Part shown: positions 14,637 to 23,674 of the stretch, one piece after another
How positions within the stretch are numbered: position 1 is the stretch's first letter
Layout: each line of letters starts with the position of its first letter
Source: Clostridia bacterium
GTDB taxonomy: Bacteria; Bacillota; Clostridia; Christensenellales; Aristaeellaceae
Direction of reading: 5' to 3'
Length of the DNA: 34,413 nt
Assembly (NCBI GenBank): GCA_017508975.1
Contig: JAFWQU010000016.1
Span: 1-34,413 of the forward strand
Notes under the pieces: generated by a model
What the model saw: the letters and a program-made list of their open reading frames with translations, nothing else
Databases searched by the model: none
Told to the model about the DNA's origin: nothing
Made by a program: the position numbers and the translations under genes

Positions 14637-16130
14637 ATGTCCTATTTTTCCACCCGCGGCGGCGCGGCGGTGACGGCCTCCCAGGCGATCCTCAGCGGGA
14701 TCGCGCCCTCGGGCGGCCTGTACGTGCCGGGCATCTATCCCCAGGTCAGCCTGCAGTGGATCGACTCCCTGACCCGCATGAGCTATCCCGAGCGGGCGGC
14801 GGCGGTGCTGAGCCTGTTCCTGGAGGACTATACCCCCGCGGAGATCCAGGAGGCCGTGAACGCCGCCTACAGCCCGGAGCGCTTTGACGACGCGCAAATC
14901 GCGCCGCTGCGCAAGCTGGACGGGAACACCTGGCTGATGGAGCTCTTCCACGGCCCGACCCTGGCGTTCAAGGACATGGCGCTGCAGCTCCTGCCGCACC
15001 TGATCCGGCTGGCGGCGCGCAAGAACGGGGAGGAACGCGAGATCGCGATCCTCGTCGCGACCAGCGGCGACACCGGCAAGGCCGCGCTGGAGGGCTTCCG
15101 CGACGTGCCCGGCACCTCCTGCACGGTGTTCTATCCGGCGGAGGGCGTCAGCGACATCCAGCAGCTCCAGATGACCACCACCGGCGGGAACAATACCCGC
15201 GTGATCGCGGTGGAGGGCAATTTCGACGACGCGCAGACCGGCGTGAAGGAGCTCTTCGGCTCGCTGGACTTCCGCGCCCGCATGGCGGAGAAAGGACGCG
15301 TCCTCTCCTCCGCGAACTCGATCAACTTCGGCCGCCTGGTCCCGCAGGTGGTCTACTATTTCAGCGCCTACGCCGACCTGATCAACGCCGGCGAGATCGT
15401 CTGCGGCGAGCCGCTGAACTTCTCGGTGCCCACCGGCAACTTCGGCGATATCCTGGCGGGCGAGTACGCGCGGCGGATGGGTCTGCCGGTCGGAAGGCTG
15501 CTGTGCGCGAGCAACCGCAACAACGTGCTCACGGACTTCTTCAACACCGGCATCTACTCGGTCCACCGGCTCTTCTACAAGACAACCTCCCCTTCGATGG
15601 ACATCCTTGTATCCTCCAACCTGGAACGGCTGCTCTACGAGGCGGCGGGGCGAGACGGCGAGCTGGTGCGCGTCTGGATGCGGCAGCTGCGCGAGGTGGG
15701 CAGCTACTCGATCGGCGAGCAGCGGCTGGAGGAGCTGCGCAAGGTGTTCGCGGGGGACTACGCGGAGGAGCGCGACGTGGTGCGGGCGATCCACGCGGTC
15801 CACGAGCAGACGGGCGTCGTGATCGATCCGCACACGGCGGTGGCGACGCACGTGCTGCACAACTACCGCCAGCACAGCGGCGACGCGCGGCCCGGGGTCA
15901 TCGTTGCGACGGCGAGCCCCTACAAATTCTGCGCGGACGTGCTGCGCGCGCTGCGGGGCGACGCGGCGGCGGAGGGCCTGGACGCCTTCGCCTGCGCGGA
16001 GAAGCTCGAACAGCTGAGCGGCGTGCCCGTGCCCGCGCAGATCCGGGAGCTGCGGGAGAAGCCGGTCAACCACCGCATGCGCTGCAGCAAGAAACCCGTG
16101 GACATGGCGGATGCCGTGCTCGCGGACTGA
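14637..16130 (+). CDS. thrC: Threonine synthase
   Basis: A 497-residue PLP enzyme converting O-phosphohomoserine to threonine. The N-terminal YFSTRGG and GIAPSGGLYVP are characteristic; the PLP lysine is K112 in GPTLAFKDMALQ; VATSGDTGKAALEGF is the phosphate/substrate loop; SVPTGNFGDILAGEYARRMG and LLCASNRNNVLTDFFNTG follow. The length matches the longer bacterial and fungal-type enzyme. AGGAGG precedes the ATG. No other threonine pathway gene (hom, thrB) is in the window. The gene starts a long plus-strand run of closely spaced genes. Confidence 0.95.
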   Translation: MSYFSTRGGAAVTASQAILSGIAPSGGLYVPGIYPQVSLQWIDSLTRMSYPERAAAVLSLFLEDYTPAEIQEAVNAAYSPERFDDAQIAPLRKLDGNTWLMELFHGPTLAFKDMALQLLPHLIRLAARKNGEEREIAILVATSGDTGKAALEGFRDVPGTSCTVFYPAEGVSDIQQLQMTTTGGNNTRVIAVEGNFDDAQTGVKELFGSLDFRARMAEKGRVLSSANSINFGRLVPQVVYYFSAYADLINAGEIVCGEPLNFSVPTGNFGDILAGEYARRMGLPVGRLLCASNRNNVLTDFFNTGIYSVHRLFYKTTSPSMDILVSSNLERLLYEAAGRDGELVRVWMRQLREVGSYSIGEQRLEELRKVFAGDYAEERDVVRAIHAVHEQTGVVIDPHTAVATHVLHNYRQHSGDARPGVIVATASPYKFCADVLRALRGDAAAEGLDAFACAEKLEQLSGVPVPAQIRELREKPVNHRMRCSKKPVDMADAVLAD

Positions 16131-16145
16131 CGGAGGGCGGAGACC

Positions 16146-16769
16146 ATGGCGGGACAGCAAAAACTGCACGCGGTGCAGATCCTGCCGGCGAACTACGCCG
16201 AACGGCTGACCCTTGACCTGCAGGCGGACAAAAAAGAGGCGCTGAAGGTCAACGGGATCGGTCTGGCGGTCATGCTGGTGATGGCGCTGGGCATGCATTT
16301 TGTCGTGCCCGCCCAGACGCTGTTCAGCCGCTCCGCCGGGATCGGGCTCTTCGGCCTGCGCCTGGGCGTGCTGGGGGCGGCCTACATCGCCTATATCGTG
16401 CTGCACGAGTGGACCCACGGGGTGACGATGCGGCACTACGGGGCGCAGCGCGTGCGCTTCGGCTTCACGGGGCTGTACGCCTACGCCGGCTCGGAGGAGG
16501 ACTATTTCGACAAATCCTCCTACCGGGTGATCGCGCTGGCGCCGATGGTGGTTTGGGGAGTGATATTCGCGCTGCTCCAGTTCGCGGTTCCCCGCGAATG
16601 GTTCTGGGTGGTCTGGCTCCTGCAGATCGGCAATATCTCCGGCTCGGCGGGGGACGTGTATGTCACCTGCCGGCTGGCGCGCATGCCGGCGGACCTCCTG
16701 GTGCGCGATACCGGGGTCCGGATGACCGTGTTCTGCGCTTCATCCGCAGTTCAAAATGACCCCTCATAA
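16146..16769 (+). CDS. DUF3267 family putative membrane zinc metalloprotease
   Basis: A 207-residue membrane protein. After two hydrophobic segments (~38-55 and ~65-85) comes a HExxH zinc site, H87-E88-W-T-H91, in VLHEWTHGVTMRHYGAQ. Two further membrane stretches follow, with SYRVIALAPMVVWGV and LLQIGNISGSAGDVYVT, where GDVYV may supply the third metal ligand as in site-2-type proteases. This layout is the DUF3267 pattern. Substrate unknown. It is 15 bp after thrC and 36 bp before a YesL-like gene. Confidence 0.8.
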   Translation: MAGQQKLHAVQILPANYAERLTLDLQADKKEALKVNGIGLAVMLVMALGMHFVVPAQTLFSRSAGIGLFGLRLGVLGAAYIAYIVLHEWTHGVTMRHYGAQRVRFGFTGLYAYAGSEEDYFDKSSYRVIALAPMVVWGVIFALLQFAVPREWFWVVWLLQIGNISGSAGDVYVTCRLARMPADLLVRDTGVRMTVFCASSAVQNDPS

Positions 16770-16805
16770 TCCAATGGAAGTCTCACCCGAAACGGAGGAA
16801 AAACC

Positions 16806-17846
16806 ATGTTCAAGAAGCTGATGAACAGTTACTACTTCGGCAAAGCCGGCAAGAGCGACCTGACTCCGGAGGACCTGCCGGAGACGCGGTGGCAGTTGTT
16901 CCTGGAGACATTCCGGACCCATTTTTCGATGCTCTTCCGGCTGAACCTGATGTACGTGGTCGTGTGGATTCCCGCGCTGATCGTGCTGTTCATGGGCCTC
17001 TCGGCGGGCGTCAACCAGCTGATGCTGGTGGATATCGGCGACGGAACCTCCATCCAGACGCAGATGGCGCAGGAGGAGCGGCTGGAGGCGGAGGCCAGCG
17101 GGAACACCGAGACGGCGGTCCAGCAGGCGCAGCCCGTCCTCACGATGGCGGAGGTCTCCAATAACCTGCGCAGCGTCCTGCTCTTCAGCCTGCTGCTCAT
17201 GGTCCCCTTCATCACCATCACCGGCCCGGCGACCTCCGGTATCTGCTATATCACGCGGAACTGGTCCCGGGACGAGCACGCCTTCATGTGGTCGGACTTC
17301 AAGGACGCGGTCAAGGCGAACTGGAAGCAGAGCATCGTGATTTCCTTCATCACCAGCCTCCTGCCGCTGCTGGTCTACCTGAGCTGGACCTTCTACGGCG
17401 GGCTCATCGCCGAGGGACAGGCCTTCATGGTGGTGCCGCAGATGCTCGTGGTGCTGGTCGGCGTGATTTGGGCGATCTCGGTGACCTATATGCACCCGCT
17501 GATCGTCAGCTATGAGCTGAAGCTGCGGGACGTCATCCGCAACGGCCTCCTGATGGGCGTGGCGCGGCTGCCGTTCAGCATCGGCATCCGCCTCCTGCAC
17601 ATGGTGCCCACCGCGATCGCCGCGGTGATGTTCGTCTTCTGGAATCCGCCCTACGGCATGCTGTTCTTCTTCCTCTGGTATGTGCTGTTCGGGTTCGCGT
17701 GCAGCCGCTTCATCACGGCCAGCTACACCAACGCGGTGTTCGACCGCTTCATCAACAGCCGCATCGAGGGCGCCGTCGTGAACCGCGGCCTGCGCGAGCA
17801 GGATCCCGACGAGGACGATGAGGACGACGAGGAGACGGAGTCCTGA
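16806..17846 (+). CDS. YesL-like (DUF624) multi-pass membrane protein with acidic tail
   Basis: A 346-residue protein with about six membrane segments. TITGPATSGICYITRNWSRD followed by HAFMWSDFKDAVKANWKQS is the core signature of YesL/DUF624 proteins, often linked to carbohydrate-use loci but of unknown function. It is longer than the usual ~200-230 residues: an extracytoplasmic-looking insert of about 60 polar residues (GDGTSIQTQMAQEERLEAEA and onward) sits between the first two membrane segments, and the C-terminus is very acidic (DPDEDDEDDEETES). GGAGG precedes the ATG. The next gene starts 1 bp after its stop. Confidence 0.75.
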   Translation: MFKKLMNSYYFGKAGKSDLTPEDLPETRWQLFLETFRTHFSMLFRLNLMYVVVWIPALIVLFMGLSAGVNQLMLVDIGDGTSIQTQMAQEERLEAEASGNTETAVQQAQPVLTMAEVSNNLRSVLLFSLLLMVPFITITGPATSGICYITRNWSRDEHAFMWSDFKDAVKANWKQSIVISFITSLLPLLVYLSWTFYGGLIAEGQAFMVVPQMLVVLVGVIWAISVTYMHPLIVSYELKLRDVIRNGLLMGVARLPFSIGIRLLHMVPTAIAAVMFVFWNPPYGMLFFFLWYVLFGFACSRFITASYTNAVFDRFINSRIEGAVVNRGLREQDPDEDDEDDEETES

Positions 17847-17847
17847 G

Positions 17848-18609
17848 ATGTACGAGGCATTTGCGGAAATCTATGACCGGCTGATGGACGACGTGGACTA
17901 CGGGGCGTGGGCGGCGTTCTATCAGGAGCTGCTCGGCCGGTGCGGGCTCACGGGCGGCGAGGTCTGCGAGTGCGCCTGCGGCACCGGGAATCTGACGATC
18001 CCGCTGGCAAAGGCCGGCTGGCGGATGACCGGCGCGGATATCAGCCGGGAGATGCTGGAGATCGCCGGGAAAAAAGCCCGCGCGGCAGGCGTCCGGGCGG
18101 CGTTTGTCCAGCAGAATATGTGCGAGCTCCGGCTTCCGCATCCGGTCGACGCGGTGCTGGCAACCTGCGACGGCGTGAATTATCTGCTGCAGGGCCCGGA
18201 GCTGAACGCGTTCTTCCGCTCGGCCTGGGAGGCGCTGAAGCCGGGCGGCTGCCTGATCTTCGACGTCTCCACGCCCTGGAAGCTGACGCAGGAGCTCGGC
18301 GACCGCCTGCTGGGAGCGGATGAGGAGAACTATTCCTATCTCTGGCAGAACCATTATTATCCCCGCCGGCGCTGCGTGGAGATGGAGCTCGTGATATTCG
18401 TGCGCGAGCAGGACGGGCGCTACCGCCGGGTGGAGGAATTCCAGCGGCAGCGCGCCTGGGAGTGGGAGGAGCTCTTCGAACACGTGAAGAAGGCGGGCTT
18501 TACCCGGATTGAGTGTTTCGGGGACCGCAGGCTTGCCCCGCCCCGGCGGAACGAACCGCGCTGGCACATTACCGCGGTCAAAGCGGAGGGAGGATCGGCG
18601 AATGGCTGA
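17848..18609 (+). CDS. Class I SAM-dependent methyltransferase
   Basis: A 253-residue protein. YEAFAEIYDRLMDDVDYGAW is a typical start, the SAM-binding motif is VCECACGTGNLTIPLA (~38-53), followed by TGADISREMLEIA and a post-I Asp, DAVLATCDGVNYLL and ALKPGGCLIFDVSTPWKL. The motif has ECACGTG where most have DLGCGTG. The methyl acceptor is unknown. The ATG at 17848 is taken because it immediately follows the TGA of the YesL-like gene (TGAGATG). Its end overlaps the hslO start by 8 bp. Confidence 0.88.
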   Translation: MYEAFAEIYDRLMDDVDYGAWAAFYQELLGRCGLTGGEVCECACGTGNLTIPLAKAGWRMTGADISREMLEIAGKKARAAGVRAAFVQQNMCELRLPHPVDAVLATCDGVNYLLQGPELNAFFRSAWEALKPGGCLIFDVSTPWKLTQELGDRLLGADEENYSYLWQNHYYPRRRCVEMELVIFVREQDGRYRRVEEFQRQRAWEWEELFEHVKKAGFTRIECFGDRRLAPPRRNEPRWHITAVKAEGGSANG

Positions 18610-19501
18610 GCACTGGGAGCGCCGGGAAGCGGACGAGATGCTGCACCTGACCCTGCGGGACGGACAGGCCCGGGTGCTTTTTTGCGAGACGACCGCGCTG
18701 ACGCAGCGCGCCTCCGACCTGCACAACGCGACGCCGCTGTGCACCGCGGCGCTGGGCCGGCTGATGGCGGGCACCCTGCTGATGGGCGTGATGCTCAAGG
18801 GCGGCGGCGAGTCCGTCACCGTGACGGTCAGGGGCGGCGGCCCGATGGGCAATCTGGTGGCGGTGGCGGACCGGGACAGCGTCCGCGCCTGCTGCGACAA
18901 CCCGCGGGTGGAGCTGCCCCTGCGGCCGGACGGAAAGCTGGCCGTGGGCGACGCCGTGGGCCACGAGGGCCGCATGACGGTCGTGAAGGACATGGGCCTG
19001 CGGGAACCTTACATCGGCCAGTGCGAGCTGGTCAGCGGGGAGATCGCCGTCGACTTCGCCAACTATTTCACGCGCTCGGAGCAGCAGCCCTCGCTGGTGG
19101 CGCTGGGCGTGCTGACCCACGGCGAGCGCGTGCTCAAGGCCGGCGGCCTGCTGATCCAGCCGCTGCCCGGCTGCCAGGAGGACACGCTGGAGCAGCTGGA
19201 GCTGCGCAGCCCGATGTTCGCCGACCTGAGCCGGGAGCTGGCCGCCGCGCCCAAGGAGGAGCTGGCGGAGGACTGGTTCCGCGGCCTGGAGCCGACGCTG
19301 CTGGCCCGCACGCCGCTCAGCTACCGCTGCACCTGCTCCCGCGAGCGGATGGAGCGCGCGCTGATCTCGCTGGGACGGCGCGAACTGCAGGAGATCATCG
19401 ATGACGGCCAGGGCGCGGAGCTCGGCTGCCATTTCTGCCACAGCACCTACCGCTTCACCACCCGGGAGCTGGAGGAACTGCTTGAGCAGGCAAAAACCTG
19501 A
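18602..19501 (+). CDS. hslO: Redox-regulated chaperone Hsp33
   Basis: A 299-residue protein. The N-terminal domain shows NATPLCTAALGRLMAGTLLM and RGGGPMGNLVAVAD; the C-terminal zinc switch is complete, with C243-x-C245 (YRCTCSRERME) and C276-x-x-C279 (GCHFCHSTY). Hsp33 loses zinc and forms disulfides under oxidative stress, becoming a holdase chaperone. The ATG at 18602 follows GGAGGATCGGCG and overlaps the methyltransferase stop by 8 bp, so the two are translationally coupled. Confidence 0.95.
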   Translation: MAEHWERREADEMLHLTLRDGQARVLFCETTALTQRASDLHNATPLCTAALGRLMAGTLLMGVMLKGGGESVTVTVRGGGPMGNLVAVADRDSVRACCDNPRVELPLRPDGKLAVGDAVGHEGRMTVVKDMGLREPYIGQCELVSGEIAVDFANYFTRSEQQPSLVALGVLTHGERVLKAGGLLIQPLPGCQEDTLEQLELRSPMFADLSRELAAAPKEELAEDWFRGLEPTLLARTPLSYRCTCSRERMERALISLGRRELQEIIDDGQGAELGCHFCHSTYRFTTRELEELLEQAKT

Positions 19502-19512
19502 GGAGGCTTTCC

Positions 19513-20334
19513 ATGTTCAAAACCATCGATTTTGACGCGCATTTCTCCGACTATGTGAACGAGTGGATGGAGGCGCACCGCGCGGAGTACCGGAACCCGG
19601 ACGCCATGGAGGCGGACCTGCCCAAGGTGTATCTGCGCTTCCTGAACACGCCCGCGGACTGGCTGGAGGGCATCACCCCCGGCGCGTATTTCACGCAGTT
19701 CGAGGATCCCAAGGATCTGGTGGACTGGCTGTGCGCCTACTGTGAGAACGGGGTGTCGATCCCGGACCTGCTGCTGGAGCAGATCGAGCAGGTGGGCAAG
19801 CCCTGCGAGAAGCGTCTGGTGGCGCTGCTGCGCTCGGAGGCGGGCAACGACGCGAAGATGACCGCGGTGGGCGTTCTGCGGCAGCTGGACTCCACGCTGC
19901 CCAAGATGCTCTATATCCAGTGGCAATTGAACCGCGAGGAGGAGGACGAGCTGGCGGACAACGCGCTGGACTCCCTGCGCGAGATGGGCCGCGGCGCGGT
20001 GCAGCAGATGCTGGAGGCGCTGCCTAAGGCGAACTCCGCCGGGCAGGCGGCGCTCCTGGATGTGCTGGCGAACTATCCGGGCTACGAGCCCGTCTACCAG
20101 GCGGCGATCCGCCTCTTCCGCAGCCGGCCGGCGCAGCGGGCGCTCTTCGCCAGCTATCTGGGCAAGCTCGGAGACGAGCGCGCCCTGCCGGAGCTCAAGC
20201 GCGCGGCGGAGGCACCGGAAACCGGCTATGTGGACTGGATCGAGCTGCGCAGCGCGATCGAGCGCCTTGGCGGCACGATCGCCGACCGGGACTACAGCGG
20301 CGACCCGGACTATGAAGCCCTGCACGGGGTATAA
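19513..20334 (+). CDS. HEAT-repeat-like protein of unknown function
   Basis: A 273-residue soluble protein, mostly helical. The N-terminal ~80 residues hold an aromatic- and acid-rich region (DYVNEWMEAHRAEYRNPDAM); from ~85 onward there are repeated helix pairs such as CEKRLVALLRSEAGNDAKMT, ADNALDSLREMGRGAVQQML and YLGKLGDERALPELKRAAEA, with the spacing of HEAT repeats. These usually mediate protein binding. I do not recognise a specific family. AGGAGG lies 7 nt before the ATG. It sits 11 bp after hslO and 22 bp before the zinc-ribbon/TPR gene. Confidence 0.7.
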   Translation: MFKTIDFDAHFSDYVNEWMEAHRAEYRNPDAMEADLPKVYLRFLNTPADWLEGITPGAYFTQFEDPKDLVDWLCAYCENGVSIPDLLLEQIEQVGKPCEKRLVALLRSEAGNDAKMTAVGVLRQLDSTLPKMLYIQWQLNREEEDELADNALDSLREMGRGAVQQMLEALPKANSAGQAALLDVLANYPGYEPVYQAAIRLFRSRPAQRALFASYLGKLGDERALPELKRAAEAPETGYVDWIELRSAIERLGGTIADRDYSGDPDYEALHGV

Positions 20335-20356
20335 CGGCAGACGGAGGTGAATCCGC

Positions 20357-22285
20357 ATGCTGTGTCCTTTCTGCGGAACTTACGCCGGCCAGGATGAGAT
20401 CGTCTGCCCCAGCTGCGGGAAACTGCTGCCCCGGGGGGAGAACCTCGACACCGGCGTGATGGCTATCCGCCAGGGAAAACGGGCGCGGGAGGAAGCGGCC
20501 TCGGGCCAGACGCCGATCTGGATGGCGCGGCAGGGGACCGGCCGCACCTGGGTGGATCCGGAGAGCCGGCCGACCTCCGGCGGACGGATCCCGGTTTTTG
20601 CCGACCCCGATATTTTCGACGCCGACGGGGCGCCCGCGGCCGCCTCGCAGGATCCGATGGACCGGCGGCAGTCGCGCGTCTACGGCGACACCACCGTCCG
20701 GGAGGAGCCGGTCATGGGGACCGGCGGCCGCCGGCGCAGCGAGGGAAAGCCCCTGCACAAGCGCTGGATCAACTGGATGCGCGTGCTGGTGATCCTCCTG
20801 ATCCTGGCGATCCTGGGCGCCGTGGGCACCTGGGCGTATCTGAAGCGCACGCCCAACGGCCAGCGCATCATGGCGCGCATGGGCCGCGAGGCTACCTCCG
20901 CCGCCCTCTGGGAGGTCGGCGAGGAGCAGATGAACACCGGCGACCTGACCCGCGCCATTGCGAACTTCGAGAAGGCGGCGGAGCAGGACGGCGAGGACAG
21001 CATTAACGTGGCGGGCTATCTGCTGCTGGCCAGCGCTTACGAGGCCGAGGGCCGCGTGACCGACGCGGAGGAGATCTATGTCCGGCTGTATACGGACGTG
21101 GTGCCCTCCGCCATCGAGCCCTACGCCAACGAGATCCGCATCATGATGGCCACGGGGCGCGAGCCCGAGGCCGCGGAGCTGATGACCGAGGCCTACCGGA
21201 AGACCGGCAGCAATACCTTCATGCGCCAGCGGACGGAGCTTCTGCCGCAGCAGCCGACCACCGACCAGACCGCCGGCAGCCACACGCAGAAGAAGACCAT
21301 GCACCTCACCTCCCCGCAGGGATATGATATCTACTATATCCTCGCCCCGGCGCAGGCGGTGACGGACCGCGAGAACCTGCCGAAGCTCCCCGATGAGGGC
21401 ACCAAATACGAGGACGGCATCTTCCTTGACGAGGGGTACTGGATGCTGCGCGCGGTGTGCGTGAACGGCAACCTGGTCTCCGACGAGCTCTCGGCCACCT
21501 ACCGCGTCGAGCTGCCCTCGCCGGACGCGCCCTATGTGATGCTCGCGCCCAACACCTACAAGACCCGCCAGCGGGTGCGCCTGCGCCCCGGCGAGGCGAA
21601 CCTCAACGACACGGACATCACGATCTACTATACCATCGACGGCTCGATCCCGAACGCGGACAGCCCGATTTATGACGGGAAGGCGATCCTGCTGCCCGGC
21701 GGCAAGAGCACCATCCGCGCGGTGGCGGTCAACGGCTACGGCAAGTTCAGCAACACGGTCGAGCGCTCCTACAAGATCGAGGCGCGCCCGTGGCCGAAGG
21801 ATCCCTATGTCTCCCAGGATGTGGCGGACGTCAAGCTGAATTCCACGACCTATGAGAATTTTGTCAAGGTCTGGGGCGAGGAGGAGCGGCGCGAGGACGT
21901 GACGATCCAGGATATCTCCGCGCCCTGCCGGCGGTATTTCTATCCCTGGGGCTACGTCACCTACCAGCGCGTGGGCGGCACGCAGTATCTGATCGAGATC
22001 AGCACCACCAGCCAGGAGTTCAAGGCGCCGCGCAATACCCAGGTCGGCATGTCCGAGGAGGCGGTGCTCGAGAAGTTCTGCGACATGGGACAGGTCGAGA
22101 GCCCCTCCGGCAACCGCGGCCTCTATTCCAACGACGACGGCACCGGCAGGATCATCAAGGACGCCGACGGCAGCCGCCGGATTGAGTACATCGCCTACAC
22201 GGTGGGCGGCTATATGTGGCAGCTCGACTACCTGCTGGACGAGAACCGGCAGGTGAAGGAGATCTATCAGAAATATTTGCCCTGA
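20357..22285 (+). CDS. Zinc-ribbon membrane protein with TPR and chitobiase-like FN3 domain
   Basis: A 642-residue protein. N-terminal zinc ribbon: C3-x2-C6 and C17-x2-C20 (LCPFCG, CPSCGK). A charged disordered stretch leads to one membrane helix at ~139-160 (VLVILLILAILGAVGTWAYL). Outside are TPR-like helices (GEEQMNTGDLTRAIANFEKA; LASAYEAEGRVTDAEEIYVR) and at ~415-475 a domain with DITIYYTIDGSIPNADSPIY, AILLPGGKSTIRAVAVNGYG and KFSN, as in CHB_HEX_C/FN3_7 beta domains, followed by a ~150-residue C-terminal region. The topology is a cytoplasmic ribbon with an external TPR and FN3 part. Function unknown; possibly cell-surface. An AGGTGA-type site is upstream. mnmE follows closely. Confidence 0.78.
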   Translation: MLCPFCGTYAGQDEIVCPSCGKLLPRGENLDTGVMAIRQGKRAREEAASGQTPIWMARQGTGRTWVDPESRPTSGGRIPVFADPDIFDADGAPAAASQDPMDRRQSRVYGDTTVREEPVMGTGGRRRSEGKPLHKRWINWMRVLVILLILAILGAVGTWAYLKRTPNGQRIMARMGREATSAALWEVGEEQMNTGDLTRAIANFEKAAEQDGEDSINVAGYLLLASAYEAEGRVTDAEEIYVRLYTDVVPSAIEPYANEIRIMMATGREPEAAELMTEAYRKTGSNTFMRQRTELLPQQPTTDQTAGSHTQKKTMHLTSPQGYDIYYILAPAQAVTDRENLPKLPDEGTKYEDGIFLDEGYWMLRAVCVNGNLVSDELSATYRVELPSPDAPYVMLAPNTYKTRQRVRLRPGEANLNDTDITIYYTIDGSIPNADSPIYDGKAILLPGGKSTIRAVAVNGYGKFSNTVERSYKIEARPWPKDPYVSQDVADVKLNSTTYENFVKVWGEEERREDVTIQDISAPCRRYFYPWGYVTYQRVGGTQYLIEISTTSQEFKAPRNTQVGMSEEAVLEKFCDMGQVESPSGNRGLYSNDDGTGRIIKDADGSRRIEYIAYTVGGYMWQLDYLLDENRQVKEIYQKYLP

Positions 22286-22301
22286 TCAGGAGGGAATGGC
22301 T

Positions 22302-23660
22302 ATGGCGGATACGATTGTTGCCATCGCCACGGCACCCGGGGAGGGCGGCATCAGCATTGTCCGGCTCTCGGGGCCGGAGGCGGAGGCCGTCCTTCACCGG
22401 GTGTTTTTGCCTGCGTCCGCGGCGGCCTGGCCGCTGGAGAGCCACCGGCTGACCTACGGCACCGCCCGTGAGGGGGAGACCCCGCTGGACGAGTGCATGG
22501 CCGTATTGATGCGCGCGCCGCGCAGCTATACCCGGGAGGACGTGGCGGAATTGCAATTGCACGGCGGCGGGAGCACGGCGGGGCGCGTGCTGCAGGCCTG
22601 CCTGCGGGCCGGCGCGCGGCTGGCGGAGCCCGGGGAGTTCACGCGCAGGGCGTTCTGCAACGGGCGCATCGACCTGAGCCAGGCGGAGGCCGTGATGGCG
22701 CTGATCCGCAGCCGGGGCGAGCAGGCGCGGCAGGCGGCGCTGCGGCAGCTGACCGGCGGCGCGGCGGCGTTCGTCCGCAAGGCCGCGGACGAGCTCTACG
22801 GCATCCAGGCGGGGCTCGCGGCCTGCATTGACTATCCGGAGGAGGTCAGCGAGGAGGAGGCGGCCTCCTCCCTCTCCCCGCGGATCCTCGTGCTGGCGGA
22901 GACGCTGGAGGAGGCGGCGGACGAGCAGGGCGCGCGCATCGCCCGGGAGGGACTGCGCGTGGCGCTGTGCGGCCGGCCGAACGTGGGCAAGAGCAGCCTG
23001 CTCAACGCGCTGACCCGGCAGGAGTTGGCGATCGTGACGCCCGTGGCGGGCACCACGCGGGACACGGTGCAGGGCGAGCTGACCCTGGGCGGCTGCCTGA
23101 TCCGGGTGACAGACACCGCGGGTATGCGGGAGACGGAGGACCCGGTGGAGCGCCTGGGCGTCGAGCGGGCGCTCAAGGCGCTGCGGGAGGCGGACACGGT
23201 GCTGCTGGTGTTCGACGCCTCGCTGCCGCTCACGGAGGAGGACCGCGCGCTGGCCGCACAGGTGCGGAGCCTGGGCAAGCCGGACGTGCTGGCGGTCCGC
23301 AACAAGAGCGACCTGCCGGAGGCCACCCGGGAGACGGATCTCGCGGCGCTGCTGCCGGGCGTTCCCTGCCTTACGGTCTGCGCGCAGGAGCCGGAGTCGC
23401 TCCGCCCGCTGCGGGAGGCGCTGCGGCAGCGGGCGCAGGCGGGGGACACCCTCGCGCTGACGCAGCCCCGGCATCTGGAGGCCGCGCGGCGGGCCGCCGG
23501 GCATCTCCGGCAGGCGGCGCGGACGCTGGCGGAGGCGCCCTGCGATCTGGCGGCGGTGGATCTGCTGGCCGCGCAGCAGGCGCTGGCGGAGATCACCGGC
23601 GACGCGGTGGAGGAGAAGCTGCTGGACCGGGTGTTCGCGGATTTTTGCGTCGGGAAGTAG
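22302..23660 (+). CDS. mnmE: tRNA modification GTPase MnmE
   Basis: A 452-residue protein. N-terminal tetrahydrofolate-binding domain (DTIVAIATAPGEGGISIVRL; REDVAELQLHGG; AEPGEFTRRAFCNGRIDLSQ), a helical domain, and an inserted G domain with G1 GRPNVGKSS (from 224), G2/switch AGTTRDTVQ, G3 DTAG and G4 NKSD. The C-terminus ends in FCVGK, the catalytic C-x-G-K. With MnmG it forms the cmnm5 group at wobble uridine 34. The ATG at 22302 is chosen because AGGAGG is 8 nt upstream; the ATG at 22296 is only 2 nt from it. mnmG is not in the window. Confidence 0.97.
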   Translation: MADTIVAIATAPGEGGISIVRLSGPEAEAVLHRVFLPASAAAWPLESHRLTYGTAREGETPLDECMAVLMRAPRSYTREDVAELQLHGGGSTAGRVLQACLRAGARLAEPGEFTRRAFCNGRIDLSQAEAVMALIRSRGEQARQAALRQLTGGAAAFVRKAADELYGIQAGLAACIDYPEEVSEEEAASSLSPRILVLAETLEEAADEQGARIAREGLRVALCGRPNVGKSSLLNALTRQELAIVTPVAGTTRDTVQGELTLGGCLIRVTDTAGMRETEDPVERLGVERALKALREADTVLLVFDASLPLTEEDRALAAQVRSLGKPDVLAVRNKSDLPEATRETDLAALLPGVPCLTVCAQEPESLRPLREALRQRAQAGDTLALTQPRHLEAARRAAGHLRQAARTLAEAPCDLAAVDLLAAQQALAEITGDAVEEKLLDRVFADFCVGK

Positions 23661-23674
23661 GGAGGACGCTGACG

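Noticed and set aside
14268-16436. 722-codon minus-strand frame antisense to thrC
   Set aside because: Low-complexity shadow of a well-supported threonine synthase gene.
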